64,000 nucleotides of DNA. Source: Nymphaea colorata (lineage: Eukaryota; Streptophyta; Magnoliopsida; Nymphaeales; Nymphaeaceae). Location: contig NW_022204508.1 in the NCBI RefSeq assembly GCF_008831285.2, positions 992,001 through 1,056,000 on the forward strand. Direction: 5' to 3'. Below, piece after piece: positions 51,990 through 63,388 of the stretch; the first letter of the stretch is position 1; each line of letters begins with the position of its first letter. The position numbers were made by a program, and so were the translations under genes. The notes under the pieces were generated by a model. The model did not search any database and was not told the DNA's origin. It saw only the letters and a program-made list of their open reading frames with translations.

Positions 51990-52184
51990 CCCTCTTTCTT
52001 TAATTTCTAGTTGCCGATTTTATAAGAGAGAATAATCCCTCTTTCTTTAATTTCTAGATGCGGATTTTATAAGAAAGAATAATACCTCTTTCTTTATTTC
52101 TAGTTGCCGATTTTATAAGAAAGAATAATCCCTCCCTCCCTCAGCTTTCTTTAATTTCCAGTTGCCTATTTTACAAGAAAGATT
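51990..52184 (-). promoter_or_regulatory. Four-unit tandem repeat with TATA-like boxes upstream of the NLR
   Basis: Units of about 47, 47, 46 and 55 bp start at 51,990, 52,037, 52,084 and 52,130. On the minus strand, the gene's strand, three contain cttataaaat and the fourth the variant cttgtaaaat, each followed by cggcaactagaaat-type DNA. The nearest TATA-like box (52,017-52,024) is about 130 bp from the start codon, a normal distance for a plant core promoter with a leader of about 100 bases. Promoter role is inferred. Confidence 0.6.
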
Positions 52185-53015
52185 GAATGCATTCGACTGG
52201 ATCAGAAGTTTAACCTGCCAAGTGCTTAATTTGGGGTGTGGTGAGCACATGTGCTTGAGTGCTGCACATGTGCTAAATAAGTCAGGAAAAGTCCCCCAAT
52301 CCCAGTCTACTATTTCACCTAAATTTCCCCTTTCTGAAGTTAATTTTTTTATCTGATTGTATTTATGTAAAAAAGTTTGGATGAATGATTTTTTTTCAAA
52401 AATTCAAAATCTTATTAAATGTTGAGTTTGAGCATACAGCATATACACTGACAAAAGACTGGTGTGTCTGTGTGTGTATATATGTGCATGTGTACATGTA
52501 TGGATTTCTCTAACCCATATATAGTTAAATGACAGCATGTTCACGCGAAAATATTGTGCTTATGCCATGTTTACTGTATGTGCTTACATTCTACCACTTC
52601 CATATCTCCTAGTGATGGATATAGATATGATTTTGATCCAATGAAGGTACACGACACATATTAAAACATGTGAATGCAATAAAAATGCAAACTAGATCCA
52701 ACTTTTATGTCTGTGAGTTAGATCCATACATCTTCAAATAGAATTAGAGAATGATATGTAAGTTTGAAACCAGTTTGCCCCACTGCAAAGTCAAAATTTA
52801 TGTTATAAGAGTCGTTTGTATTTTTCCTATTAAAAAATATTTAATAAGAAAATGACTAACTTAATATATGTTTCTCATCAAGTCACTTTTAAGATCATAT
52901 TTATGAGGTTAGATTGCCCAAAAAACATTTTAATAATTAATCTTAATAGGTCTAGTTTTTGTCTCTTACCCAAGTGGCTGCTTTTCACTAACTTTCATTA
53001 TTTATATATATATAT

Positions 53016-53018
<3 letters not shown>

Positions 53019-53052
<34 letters not shown>
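53019..53052. repeat. (CA)17 microsatellite
   Basis: Uninterrupted CA repeat preceded by (TA)n. Confidence 0.95.
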
Positions 53053-53053
<1 letters not shown>

Positions 53054-53299
53054 GCACACAACATATATAAAGAGAGAGTGACAGCAGAAGTGCACCCAGA
53101 TCTGATTGTAGGATGGATCAATGGCGCAGGTTCACACAGATCGGATCTTAGAATGGATCCAAGATGCAATTAGTTAGGAAGCTCTATCAAATGAATGGGT
53201 AGTTCATTTGGAGCAGATGAAGATGATAATTCATTGAAAACCCTAAATTTATTTTGCTTTCATTTTAAATACAGCTTATACTTTAATTACTGCTACGCC

Positions 53300-53343
53300 G
53301 GGCGGGCGGGGGGGGGGGGGGATGGGGGGTGGTGGTGGGGGGG
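53300..53343 (+). other. G-run with G-quadruplex potential
   Basis: Several runs of three or more G (gggcgggcggg, a run of about 14 G, gggggg, ggggggg) in 44 bp, followed by a gaga tract. It easily satisfies the four-tract rule for quadruplex folding. Length may be uncertain because homopolymers are hard to sequence. Confidence 0.7.
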
Positions 53344-53770
53344 AAGAGAGAGAGAGGGATGAGAGAGATATCTTTTGTTTTGTCTACAAATCGTTCTACT
53401 TGTTTACCGTTCCAAAGTACAGCCGCTGAAAATTTGATCTTTTATGTTTATTTCTAGTTCTGAAAAGTCTAAGGTGCGATTTAATGGTTCAGTTTTATTC
53501 TTTTCCTTGTTTTCTTTTTAAATGGAAAACCTGATTAACAATAAAAAAAACACAATAGTTTTACCATGGGAGGAATGCGTAAGTAAAAATTGCAATGCCG
53601 TCAGTATAAGTTGTAGCCACAATTTGATGAGTACCAGAATCCGAAGGTTAAACTTTTCAATGCTTTTAGGGTCTCTTCACTTTAGTAAGTTAAAAAGATA
53701 CAGAAGGTCACATGACACGATATGACAAACTATTATAACAATTGATATATTCTTACAATTGAGATGGCCC

Positions 53771-54289
53771 CTCACCCTGTGCCATGGCCTTATTTTTTAT
53801 CCTTCTTGCTTGTCACATCAATACCTTAGGCCATCTCCAGTGCCTTGTGATCCACCTTGCTAACCAGTGTCCTCTTTCCCTCTTTGCTGAGGAATCGTGA
53901 TACTACTTTTTTTGTTGACACTCATTTTTTTTATTGCTTGCTTGTTACCGCTTGGCCTTCTCTCCCCCACACCCTCCCCTCTCCTCGCAGCAGCTTCTTC
54001 TCTTTTCTCCTTTACCTTCCGTCAACAGTGGTTGGCAATTTAATTGGTGGTCTTGAATCATCTACTATTGGTGGAAGGATTGGCAAGAACACAATAGTAG
54101 TATGTTCAAAAACACATCAGCAAGTGTTCCTTCAATTGAATGCATTGTGAAGGTAGATGTCCACCTTGCTCTTTGCATTGGCCGCAGGATGACTTCCGCC
54201 TGGAGGGGGTTGTGGGTCTGCCCTGGCGCCAAGCCTATTTTCTTTCATCAAACATGGCAATACTCATCCTAGAAAATTCATTCCATTCC
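53771..54289. other. Non-coding stretch, nothing recognised
   Basis: Pyrimidine-rich with short open frames. No domain recognised. Confidence 0.45.
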
Positions 54290-54297
54290 ATCACACA

Positions 54298-54507
54298 CAA
54301 GGGCAGAGGGAAGCGGGGCAGGCTCCTGCCTTGGCATTCCCCCCCTCTCAGATATTAAAAACTTTAAAAATTTATATGTAAATCTAAAAAATTTTAGTTT
54401 AATATATATACAAATTTGAAAATTTCTATTTCTGTATTTCTGTGCCTGTTAAAATTTTGAAACTATAGTTTAACCCATGCGACAAGAAATTCCTGGTTCC
54501 GCCCCTG
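54298..54507. mobile_element. hAT-type MITE, CAGGGGC family (210 bp)
   Basis: Perfect 8-bp flanks atcacaca (54,290-54,297 and 54,508-54,515). The ends caagggcagag and ttccgcccctg are inverted repeats with small mismatches. The middle is AT-rich. No coding capacity. Confidence 0.85.
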
Positions 54508-54820
54508 ATCACACATGCCTCATAAATAGAATGAGGACAACGGTTCCCATTCAGTGATTCCACGAAACAATTTTCTAGAAAAAAGTTACCAGTTAAAGGT
54601 TTCTATAGGATCAAGCTATATATAAAAGACAAATCTATACAGGTAAAATTATTCAATGGTACAGACTTTTAATCAACACCACCCTTTTAAGTATCAACTG
54701 CGCAGGCTCTCACCCTTTCACTTTTCACTTCTCATGCTCTCTGTTTGTGATTTGATCGACTGCATTTTTCCTTTCTCATTTGTCTTCTCCTGATTTCTTT
54801 GTTGCCATCTAAGAAATAAG

Positions 54821-54960
54821 CAGGGGCAGAGTTAGGAATTTTTCATGAGGGGCCGAATTATAGTTATAAAATTTTAACAACAGCGAAAATATAATTTTTA
54901 AAATTTTTTACACAAGATATATGAATTTCGTATTTTTTTTACATGTAAATTTTTTTTTTA
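54821..54960 (-). mobile_element. Truncated CAGGGGC-family MITE
   Basis: It starts caggggcagagttagg and then follows the reverse complement of the 58,889-59,081 element (aatttttcatgagg, ggccgaatt). It loses similarity in a poly-T tract; no second terminus. Confidence 0.65.
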
Positions 54961-57500
54961 TTTATATTTCTTTTATGGTCAAGATACCAGCTATTGGAAA
55001 TCAGAAAATTAGGGAGGACAAGATCACCTTGGACTCGTTCGAAAATCAGTGATCCTTTGCTCTGAGTTTTGAAGAAGTGAACATGGGCGAAGAATCCATT
55101 GGAAATTCGAAGATATTCCTTGTGTCGACTTCCAGACATGAAAGAGAGTTCTGGATTTTTTTTTTGGCTGCCCTCTTTTATTTCCTTCTCCAATCATCTT
55201 GAGACTTCATTTCTTTGCCGTCTTCTTCATTGATTCAATTCTCATGCAGAATTTCTTGGAATAATGTTTTGCATTTCTTTCATAAATTTCTATTTCTGTA
55301 TTTCTTCATTCCTATCAATGGCTTTTGTGGTTGCAATCGGATTTGGTTTTCTTTTTCCTGTTGCAATTGATTTTTACTCCGACCTCCTGAGTTTATATTG
55401 ATTGATTATTACAATTGGAAGAAAACAGAGCTGATCGAGTCAGCGGCCATGGATGAAAGCAACTATGTTCTTCCTCCATTCTTCCCTTTCCCAATGTAGA
55501 AAAACAAAATTCAAAATTAGCATATAAATTATAGAGATCACAATGCATAAAAGCTTGATGAGTTAAAAAACCAAGATTTTACTTAAAAATATGTTTTAAA
55601 AATGTGACTTTTTTTAACAAAAAAATTGTGTTGAACTTACCTATGAGCTTATTGTTTGCACCCCACTTCCCTAGTGTGGCTGGGAAGTTTGCACACGAAG
55701 CAGGAAAAATCAAGTTTTGATTAAAAATAGATTTTTAGTGAAAGGGACCCATCTCTGCCAGCATTAACAAGGGTAATCGATCCAAGGTTAGAGTTTTCTC
55801 AACCTTGAGAAGTTATTTTTTTCTACATGCAAGTGTGGGGATTGGGTTTCAGATTTTTAAAGTTCATTTTAAACAAAGAGTTGGATTTGATTCAGAATAT
55901 TTCTGTATTTCAAAAATTTTGAAGATCTGGAGATCATTCTTGGTGCGGAATTTTTGAATTAATCATGGATTTTATCAATTGAACTTTGATTTGGTCCCAA
56001 AAATTGGAATTGGAAATTGAGAATCAAAATATTGGATTTTGAATTGAATTTGTAATTAGGTAATTAAAGCTTTCTTTTTGAAACTGGGATCCTGGAATTG
56101 AAAATTGAGAGTTTGGGCTAAACATTAAAATTTCAAAGATAGTTTGGATTTTGGGATTTGAAGTTTGACTTGAAAACTCTTCGAAGCCTTGGAACCGGAA
56201 TTCATTCTTGAAGCCAAAATTGAATTTGGAAAAAATGAATTGGATAGTTGAAGGCTAGTTGAAATTTTCAAGAATCGAATCTTTGATATTGAAATTTTGG
56301 GTTTATGATAATTTTCTTGATTGGAAAAAATTGAATTTTGATTTTTTTTTTGAATTTTGTCAAGGTTATGAAATTTTGCTTGAGTAATTTTTGGATTTGA
56401 AAGTCTGTTTGATTTTGTGAAAAATCCATTGGAATCGTTTTGAATTGATTTTGAAAGTTCGGATTTCATAATCATGTTGAAAATTTTGTGCTTCTCTCTC
56501 AAAATAAACGAGGTGCTCAAGTTCTTGTCACAATATAACTTAATCATGGAGGCAACTCTAACTTGATTCACTTAGATTTTAGTGAATATGAATGGGTGCA
56601 TTCATGAAGTGAGTGCATGTATGCATGAAATAAACTGCATGTATATTCAAGATTCGCTCTATTTCTCTTCATGCATAATTAAATTTGATCAAACATAGAC
56701 ATAGATCCATCTTGGAGGTAGAAAATATAAGGCATTCCCCGAGCCCATCCTTGATGTGAAGGAGGACATAAGCTTAGGTTTTAAAATTTTTGTTTTGGAA
56801 AAAGGATTTCAAAAATTCATTTGATAGGGTGATTTCAACTCAGTTTTTACAGATCGTAGGCAAAAGGAATTCATTAATTTGTTTGAAAATTTGGAGGGTT
56901 TGAGCTTGGACAAATTTTCTCTCTGGGTAGCAATATCACTTTTGTGATTTCCTTTAGGATGAAACGTTTTGAAAAATTGATTCTTGAATTTTGATTTTGG
57001 AAATAGCTTGATATATTTTGATTGTTGAAAATGGCATGATTCTTGGAGATGATTGGATTTTTGGAAATATGTATTCCCAAATGAGTTTTGTAAAATATTG
57101 AATTTCTTTTGTGGTTTTGATCTTGATAAAAGTCTAAGGATTTCTTTTTGAAACGCAAGAAGATTAGATATTTTTATTAATTTCTGATTTTCAAAATCAC
57201 AAGGATTTCTGAAATTTTCAGAAATGAATGGTTAAGACGGGCTCATTGCAATTGATATATTCCATTTACAATATAGACCACACTCATAAAGTGAATCGAT
57301 TCTTGGTGGAATCGATTTGCTGATATAAGTAGATTCCTTGCTCATCCAAGGAGTAAGGAATCCATTCAGGCTTCACTGTCTTTTTTTCTTTGCATACATC
57401 AATAAAACATTCAATAAGATAGACAAATGAACAACAATTTCTTCCAAGCCTTAGTGGTCTTCTCTTTCCAATTTTGCACAGGTAGAAGGACTCTTTGGAA
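54961..57500. other. Non-coding, strand-asymmetric AT-rich stretch
   Basis: From about 55,850 to 57,200 the plus strand is poor in C and made of gaattttgg/ttggaattga-type words. The minus strand gives long but low-complexity open frames (56,125-56,571; 56,874-57,158), rich in S, N, K, I and F and without a domain. The texture matches the leader or spacer of large gypsy elements, but nothing proves it. Confidence 0.4.
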
Positions 57501-58888
57501 ATTAGATTTTTGTTTATGAAATAAACTCACTTGAATACACTATTTGCTAATTTGCAAAAATAGAAAATTTAGTTTGGATTAGTTGTGAGAATCGTGATGC
57601 ACGTATGCTTATATAAGGATATTTTTATCATGGTGACCCAACGGACAGCTTTTAAATCATGCTGCTTAGGGTTTGGTATGTAGTGTCAAACGACTAGACA
57701 TTTGAAATGATAGTGGTTGACCTGGCATAGCTCCTAGAACAGGGCAGAACAGGAGAGGACACAAAGAAAATGATGCCTTGGGCATGGCATGTTTTAAGTG
57801 GGGATCCCCTTGGGCAGGGGACTGCCTTGAGCTGGGGACTCCTTGGGCAAGAGTTCAACTATCTCTATAGAAAACCTAAGCATTACTGATGGCCACAAAA
57901 TGTGGGTGAAAATAGAATGCATGTCAGTAATGGATTGACAGACATTTTGTTCTTTGGTTGATAAAGGGAATGTCAGTAAAAATCATCATCGATACAATGG
58001 ACAAAGCATCAGTGTAAGGTATCACCGGCGTGACCTAAACATAGGTAAACATTGACTATTAATGACGTCCTCTCGCATCGATAATAATATATTATTTTCA
58101 ACATGTTAGTGACCTTCGGTAAAAACTCTTCCAGCAGCGAGACAGTACATTGGAAAAATATAACTTTTCACTCATTTAAACAATTCGGCAAAAACACTTA
58201 TGGGTGGCTAAAAAGGCTAAGGACGGAAAACATTCAAACATCCAAAAAAACATTCAAATGACAACTAATCAAAATAATATTCTACGAATAAGTATATGTG
58301 TACTTGAATTACATGTGGTCCAAATTTGACACCAAAATCCAGCCACAATGCTCTGGAATCTGGCAATGACAAAAAGTTAGGGTAAAATTGAGGGTTTTGT
58401 AGACATTTTATGTAATTAATATATCAGATTGAAGGTAATAAGGTCAACAAACATTCTTCTAAAATTTCACGTTGGCTAACATCCTAGGCCAACTCAAGCG
58501 AAGGAAGCCTACACAGACCGAAAATTAAGCCATTCCAAGAGTGCACTACTATGTGTTTACGGCAGCTGTGGAAACAACTCAAATTGTGTTGCTTCCATTG
58601 GCTGCTTGCCAGATCCATGCCAAAACAGTCCTTCGTGACAAGCATCTCTCAGCGGCCCACACCTTGGCCTAACTGTGACCTTAACCTGTACAGCTGTAGA
58701 CATGCCACTGGTGAAACCTCAGCCCTGGCTTGCTGTGACAATCATGGAGACCCTTTCCATAATCCACCATGGCCGAAGTTTAAAAAAGAACACTTGCAAA
58801 GTGATCTATGGACACAGTCATCATCTCTTGGCTATGAGGGGATCCTTTATAGGCAAATGACAAGCTCAGCAGTCTGCTCTCACCTATG
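57501..58888. other. Non-coding stretch with gtcagtaa words
   Basis: 57,890-58,000 has several gtcagtaa/ttactgat words, like the start of the paralogous block at 60.57 kb. An open frame at 58,551 is interrupted downstream by a MITE and shows no domain. Confidence 0.4.
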
Positions 58889-59081
58889 CAGGGGCAAAGC
58901 CAAGGGAGGGCCCACAGGGGCCCTAGACTGCACTAAAAAAATATATAAAATTTTAGATGTAAATTTTAGAAAATTTCACTTGTCATGTATAAAATTTTTG
59001 AAAAATGACATTTCGGCCCCTGTCAAATTTTAGAAACTTTAATTCGGCTCTCCTCATGAAAAATTTCTGACTCTGCCCCTG
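58889..59081. mobile_element. hAT-type MITE, CAGGGGC family (193 bp)
   Basis: Perfect 8-bp flanks cacctatg (58,881-58,888 and 59,082-59,089). The ends are caggggcaaagcc and gactctgcccctg. AT-rich middle with paired aaaattttaga words. No coding capacity. Confidence 0.9.
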
Positions 59082-59089
59082 CACCTATG

Positions 59090-60565
59090 GTCCACATGGC
59101 CTTACATGTTGGCAGCTTCAACCACCACCAACAAGCATACGAGATTGAAGTACTGGTCAAAGCCCCGCCTGAGCATCCTTCATGTGTCTTCATGCCTACA
59201 TCTAGTCAAAGCAATCACTACTTGCTGACTCGCATGAAGATGTCATTCGGCAACCTCATGATATTGGCAGGCCTTCAACCATGGATTATGCGAGAAGACG
59301 TGCACCATTAGGTCGCCCACTCGTTGGGCCTTGAGAAGAAGGCCCATTTTAAGGGGAGTGGGTTGATGTCGTTCTGGCTTGATCTGCATCTATCTCTCTA
59401 CCCTTGAACCGGCTGCTACCTGCCACACTTGACAGGCATTTTCAAGGAGGCTATCTCATGATCCAGACCTCAATATGGCCTATGCCCTTCTCAAACCTTG
59501 CCTGCATCCACTTATTGTAGCATGTCCATCTGCCTCAGGAAGAAGTTAACTCAGCAGCTCTAGCAGCCAAGAGTGAACAAGTGCCCAACTCTAGCCACAA
59601 GGCTTGAAGAAAGCAGGGAAGGACATTTTGGTAATTTATTATAAAAATGTCTTCTATAATCTTTTTAATTTTTTCTATTTTTCAATTTTGCCTTTTCAAC
59701 TGTTTTCTTTTTATTTGTAAATTAAGGGTATTTCAGTCATTAACCATACTGACGCACAAAAATTCATGCACCAGTATGGCACATATAACCAGATTCGCAA
59801 GGCCTGCGATAGGTAGCATCGAAGGCTCAGTTAAAATGTTTTGTTTGTTTCCTAGATTTAATGACTAGATCATTTGCCTATAACTATGACTGCTAAATAT
59901 GGGGATAGAAGGGAAGGTCCAAACAAAGCATAAGATAGCTGGATGAATAGAATGGTTGGGGTCTCAGGGTGTGCCACCCAGTGGGTTCTTCGGCTTCTCC
60001 TTTTAGCCATGTTTGGATGGAGGAAAACTTAAGGAAATGTTTAGTAGATGAAAGGAACAAGAAAGGGAATGAATTGAAAGAAAATTGGTGTGGAAAGGAA
60101 AGAAAAGGAGAAGAAAAGTAAAAAAGATTATTATAAAAGCTTGTTTGGACATAAAAGACAGGAAAGGAGATATATTTTATATTAAAATTATGCGTACCAT
60201 TTTTTGAAACATATTTTACTTCTTATATGCAGGTTTGCCAACACGTCCTGATTTCAGCCATTGATACTTACAGAGGAAATTTGATGTCTACAGTATTGGA
60301 CTTGGTTTCATGCTTTGAATATCAGTATAAATACCATTGGAATATCTAAGATGGACTACATGTATCAAAAACTTTGTTGGACTTATTTATACATATGTAC
60401 TTGTTATTAAAGATAATATCCAGTCATTTGTATGTTAATCAGTAATATGTTCTGTATAGTACATTGATTGCATCTTTGTTCAGTTATTGATATCAGGCAA
60501 GGCTTTTTTGTATTCCTATTTTTCAGGTCGCACATAATATAGTATAATATAAAACATATTATAAC
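59090..60565. other. Non-coding stretch, possible old LTR-like DNA
   Basis: It has a purine tract aaggggagtggg (near 59,352), AT-rich TATA-like DNA near 59,640 and a patch shared with 46.41-46.49 kb. No matching second LTR and no coding domain found. Confidence 0.35.
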
Positions 60566-61460
60566 TTTTTATTGACAGGTATCTCACATCAGTACAAATG
60601 TAATTTAGCATCCAAAAATATCTATTACTGACAGGAAGTAATTGTCAATATGAAATATAATTTTTCCTGACGGGTATTTCCGTTAGTAAAAAGTGCATTG
60701 ACTGTAGCCAGTCATTAGTATATCTGGCATACTTTAGTGATGGCTCTGGGTGTGTGTCAGTAAATTCTCAGCAATACATGATGTCCACGATTGTCAGTAT
60801 AAGTGCACAACTTACTGACAGATGTAAGCAAGTGTCGTTAGACCCCATTCAATACACTAACTGCAACACCCATTAGTATAAGTTGACATATACTAATGCT
60901 CTAGTGGACCGTCAATGAAAGATTCAGCGGCACAATCTACACTGCTGGATGTGAGTCCATCAATAAAAATATTAATGGTGGTTTTGACATTTTTAATTGA
61001 CGTTTTTTGGCATGTCAATAATGTGTCTTTTTTTTTGGGGGTGATCTAAGCCTTTGGATGCCAACAAATTGAATTTGAGCCATATGTATCGTTTCTAATG
61101 TCCAATTTCCGATGAAAACTGACCAGCAGTAGGCTCCCATCTTTTATTAAGAACCGAAAAAAATTGGAAACTATACACAAATTATAGTCAAAATCTGATC
61201 CATTAACATCCCTAGATCTTGATATTTTCTTCATTTAAGTCGAAGCACTAAATTAATGGCGATTTAGGTACCGATCTATGGGTTTAGGTGAAAGATCAGA
61301 CTCGTATAATTCAATGGGGATCGTCCATTATAGGTAGCGCTTGAACTTGTAGTCACGTTAAATCAACTGTGGAGATTCAGGTTCCAACAATTGGTCTTAG
61401 AGACGGCCAAGAGTGGCCGAGATAGAAAGTAGTGACGGCAGCCAATAACTTGTTAGTAAG

Positions 61461-61675
61461 TAGGGTTGCACACGAGTCAGAAAACTAAAAGCTCAAGCTC
61501 AACTTGACGATACAATGTCGAGCTCAAACTTAACTCATTTATTTTGCTTATGCTAAACATGTCCTATTTTTTTTAACTCGTTTAGTTAGTACTTGTTCAA
61601 CATTCTCTCATTATAATCCAACATTCATTACGTAGTCTAACAGAATCAAGTTTAAACGATCGAGTTCTTACATTG
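61461..61675 (+). mobile_element. Truncated TAGGGCTGCACA-family MITE (paralogue)
   Basis: It starts tagggttgcacacgagtc and has the same interior as the 30.55 kb relic, with the first 50 bases shortened. The right terminus is absent, as in its paralogue. Confidence 0.55.
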
Positions 61676-62001
61676 CTTTCTAAAAATAATTCTTTAATAT
61701 TTTTTACTAATTTAGCTGAAACACTAAATCGACCCATTCAGTACTCCATAATAGGTGGCTCGGCTGATTTGGTTCGAAAAGCAATCGTGATAACATTGGG
61801 TTAAACAGTTTCAGATACATTTATGACGCTCCTAATTGTTTCTTATATCGTACATGTATTACTAAAATGTCATTAATCATTTTTGACTTTAACCAAACAA
61901 TGTTTTTTCGAATGGTGCTTATAACATTATCATGAAAACTTTGACAAAAGACGAAATAATGTTTTTACAAAAATAACTGGAATTGAAACATGATTCATAT
62001 T

Positions 62002-62385
62002 TAGGGATGCCATTATGTTCAATTCGGATTAGATATCCTACCGAACCGTTTCCAAAAAAAAAATAATGTCTGATTAAGTAATCGGATCGGATTCAGATTT
62101 AAGAAATGACATCCGATGGGTTCGGATATCGATTCAGTTCAACAAATATCCTATATTCAAAGATTTTACATATTGAAAATCGGCTAAATTCGGTTCAGAA
62201 TTTGGACTAGGATTCAAATTCAGATATGAATTTTAAAATGGGATATGGATAGTGAAATTGGATTTCGGATTTGGATTCGGATATGACTTTTCCTTGTTTG
62301 TATTTGAATCTGAATATTTGGATATCTGAATAAATGGATAAGTTAAGAGTATATCCAATTCGAATCTGATTCGTTGACATCTTTA
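62002..62385 (+). mobile_element. hAT-type MITE, TAGGGATGTCAA family (384 bp)
   Basis: Paralogue of the 31.13 kb element with the same 8-bp flanks ttcatatt (61,994-62,001 and 62,386-62,393). It lacks the internal duplication seen in the left copy. The shared target site shows insertion before the block was copied. Confidence 0.8.
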
Positions 62386-62779
62386 TTCATATTAGTTTAA
62401 CGCTTACTAACATATTAGGATGTTCAAATATTTTTTAAAATATTTTTTTCTAAGCACACATTGTGATAATAGCCATGTTAGAAATTGGTTCAAGTTTTCC
62501 TTTGTGGCAATGGTGGTTTCACTTACATCATCCATATTTCAGTGCAAATTCTTTTATATGTCCCGCCACTTAAATGATACTCCTTTGCCCCACAAGAAAA
62601 AAAAATGGAAAGTTTGAAAGCAACCCAATGAACAAGCAATGTAATATTCACTTAAACGCACAAAAAGAGAAAAGAGAGAGAAGAGCAGACAGGTTAACAA
62701 GCAAAGGGCGCAGATGTGATATGAACCCGCAAAAAAGGGGCAGCTGTCGGTCACTAGATGTTTTTTATTCATAGCAAGT

Positions 62780-63148
62780 AGGGCTGCACAATGAGTAAAG
62801 CCAGCTTGAGCTCATCTTGAACTCTCTCATCAAAACGCGACTTCAACTCGGCTTGTTTATAAACGACTCAAGCTCGAGTTCAAATGTATGCTTGAAATGT
62901 TAATGAGTCCAGTTTGAATTGTAAAAGCATGACTCAGCTCGACTACATAATAAATGTTGAATTATAATGAAAAAATAGTTAAACGAATAGTAATTAAACG
63001 AGTTGATTGAGTTAAACAAATTAAAAGAAACAAGTCATGCTTAACACAAACAAAGCTCAATGAGTCGAGTTCAACCTCAAGCTTGACTTTTTTGAGTGAA
63101 GCCACATCGTGCTGGCCCAATTCAAGCTCGGCTCGTATGCAGCCCTAC
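62780..63148. mobile_element. hAT-type MITE, TAGGGCTGCACACGAG family (369 bp)
   Basis: Starts agggctgcaca and ends tatgcagccct plus ac. The flanks tagcaagt (62,772-62,779) and tagtaagt (63,149-63,156) are one mismatch apart. It sits at the same site as the 32.01 kb element but keeps about 150 bp more interior. Confidence 0.82.
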
Positions 63149-63295
63149 TAGTAAGTCATTGCCTGTGGTCACTACTTTCTATCTGTCAGTCGAAAAAAGG
63201 AGTTGAGATAGCAAAAAAGAGAGAGATCTTACTTTATTATATTTCAGCACTAAGGGAAAGTAGCATCACTAACATTCCTTGTAGCGTGCCTTCTA

Positions 63296-63388
63296 CCTCC
63301 CTCTCTCTCTCTCTCTCTCTCTCTGTCAAAAATTTTCTCCTCCCATTTTCTCTCTCTCCCTCTGTCTGACTGTCTCTCTTTCTCTCGA
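63296..63388. repeat. CT-rich microsatellite cluster (paralogue)
   Basis: (CT)n tract within the right copy of the paralogous block. Confidence 0.85.

Larger units (their letters stand above)
52190..53770. other. Non-coding stretch with microsatellites
   Basis: Includes (TA)n(CA)17 at about 53,002-53,052 and a G-run (listed separately). No exon or transposon domain recognised. Confidence 0.5.

Noticed and set aside
56125-56571. 148-codon minus-strand frame
   Set aside because: Low-complexity composition from C-poor DNA; stop codons are scarce there by base bias.
58551-59033. 160-codon frame
   Set aside because: Runs into a MITE with a clear target duplication; no domain recognised in the part before it.
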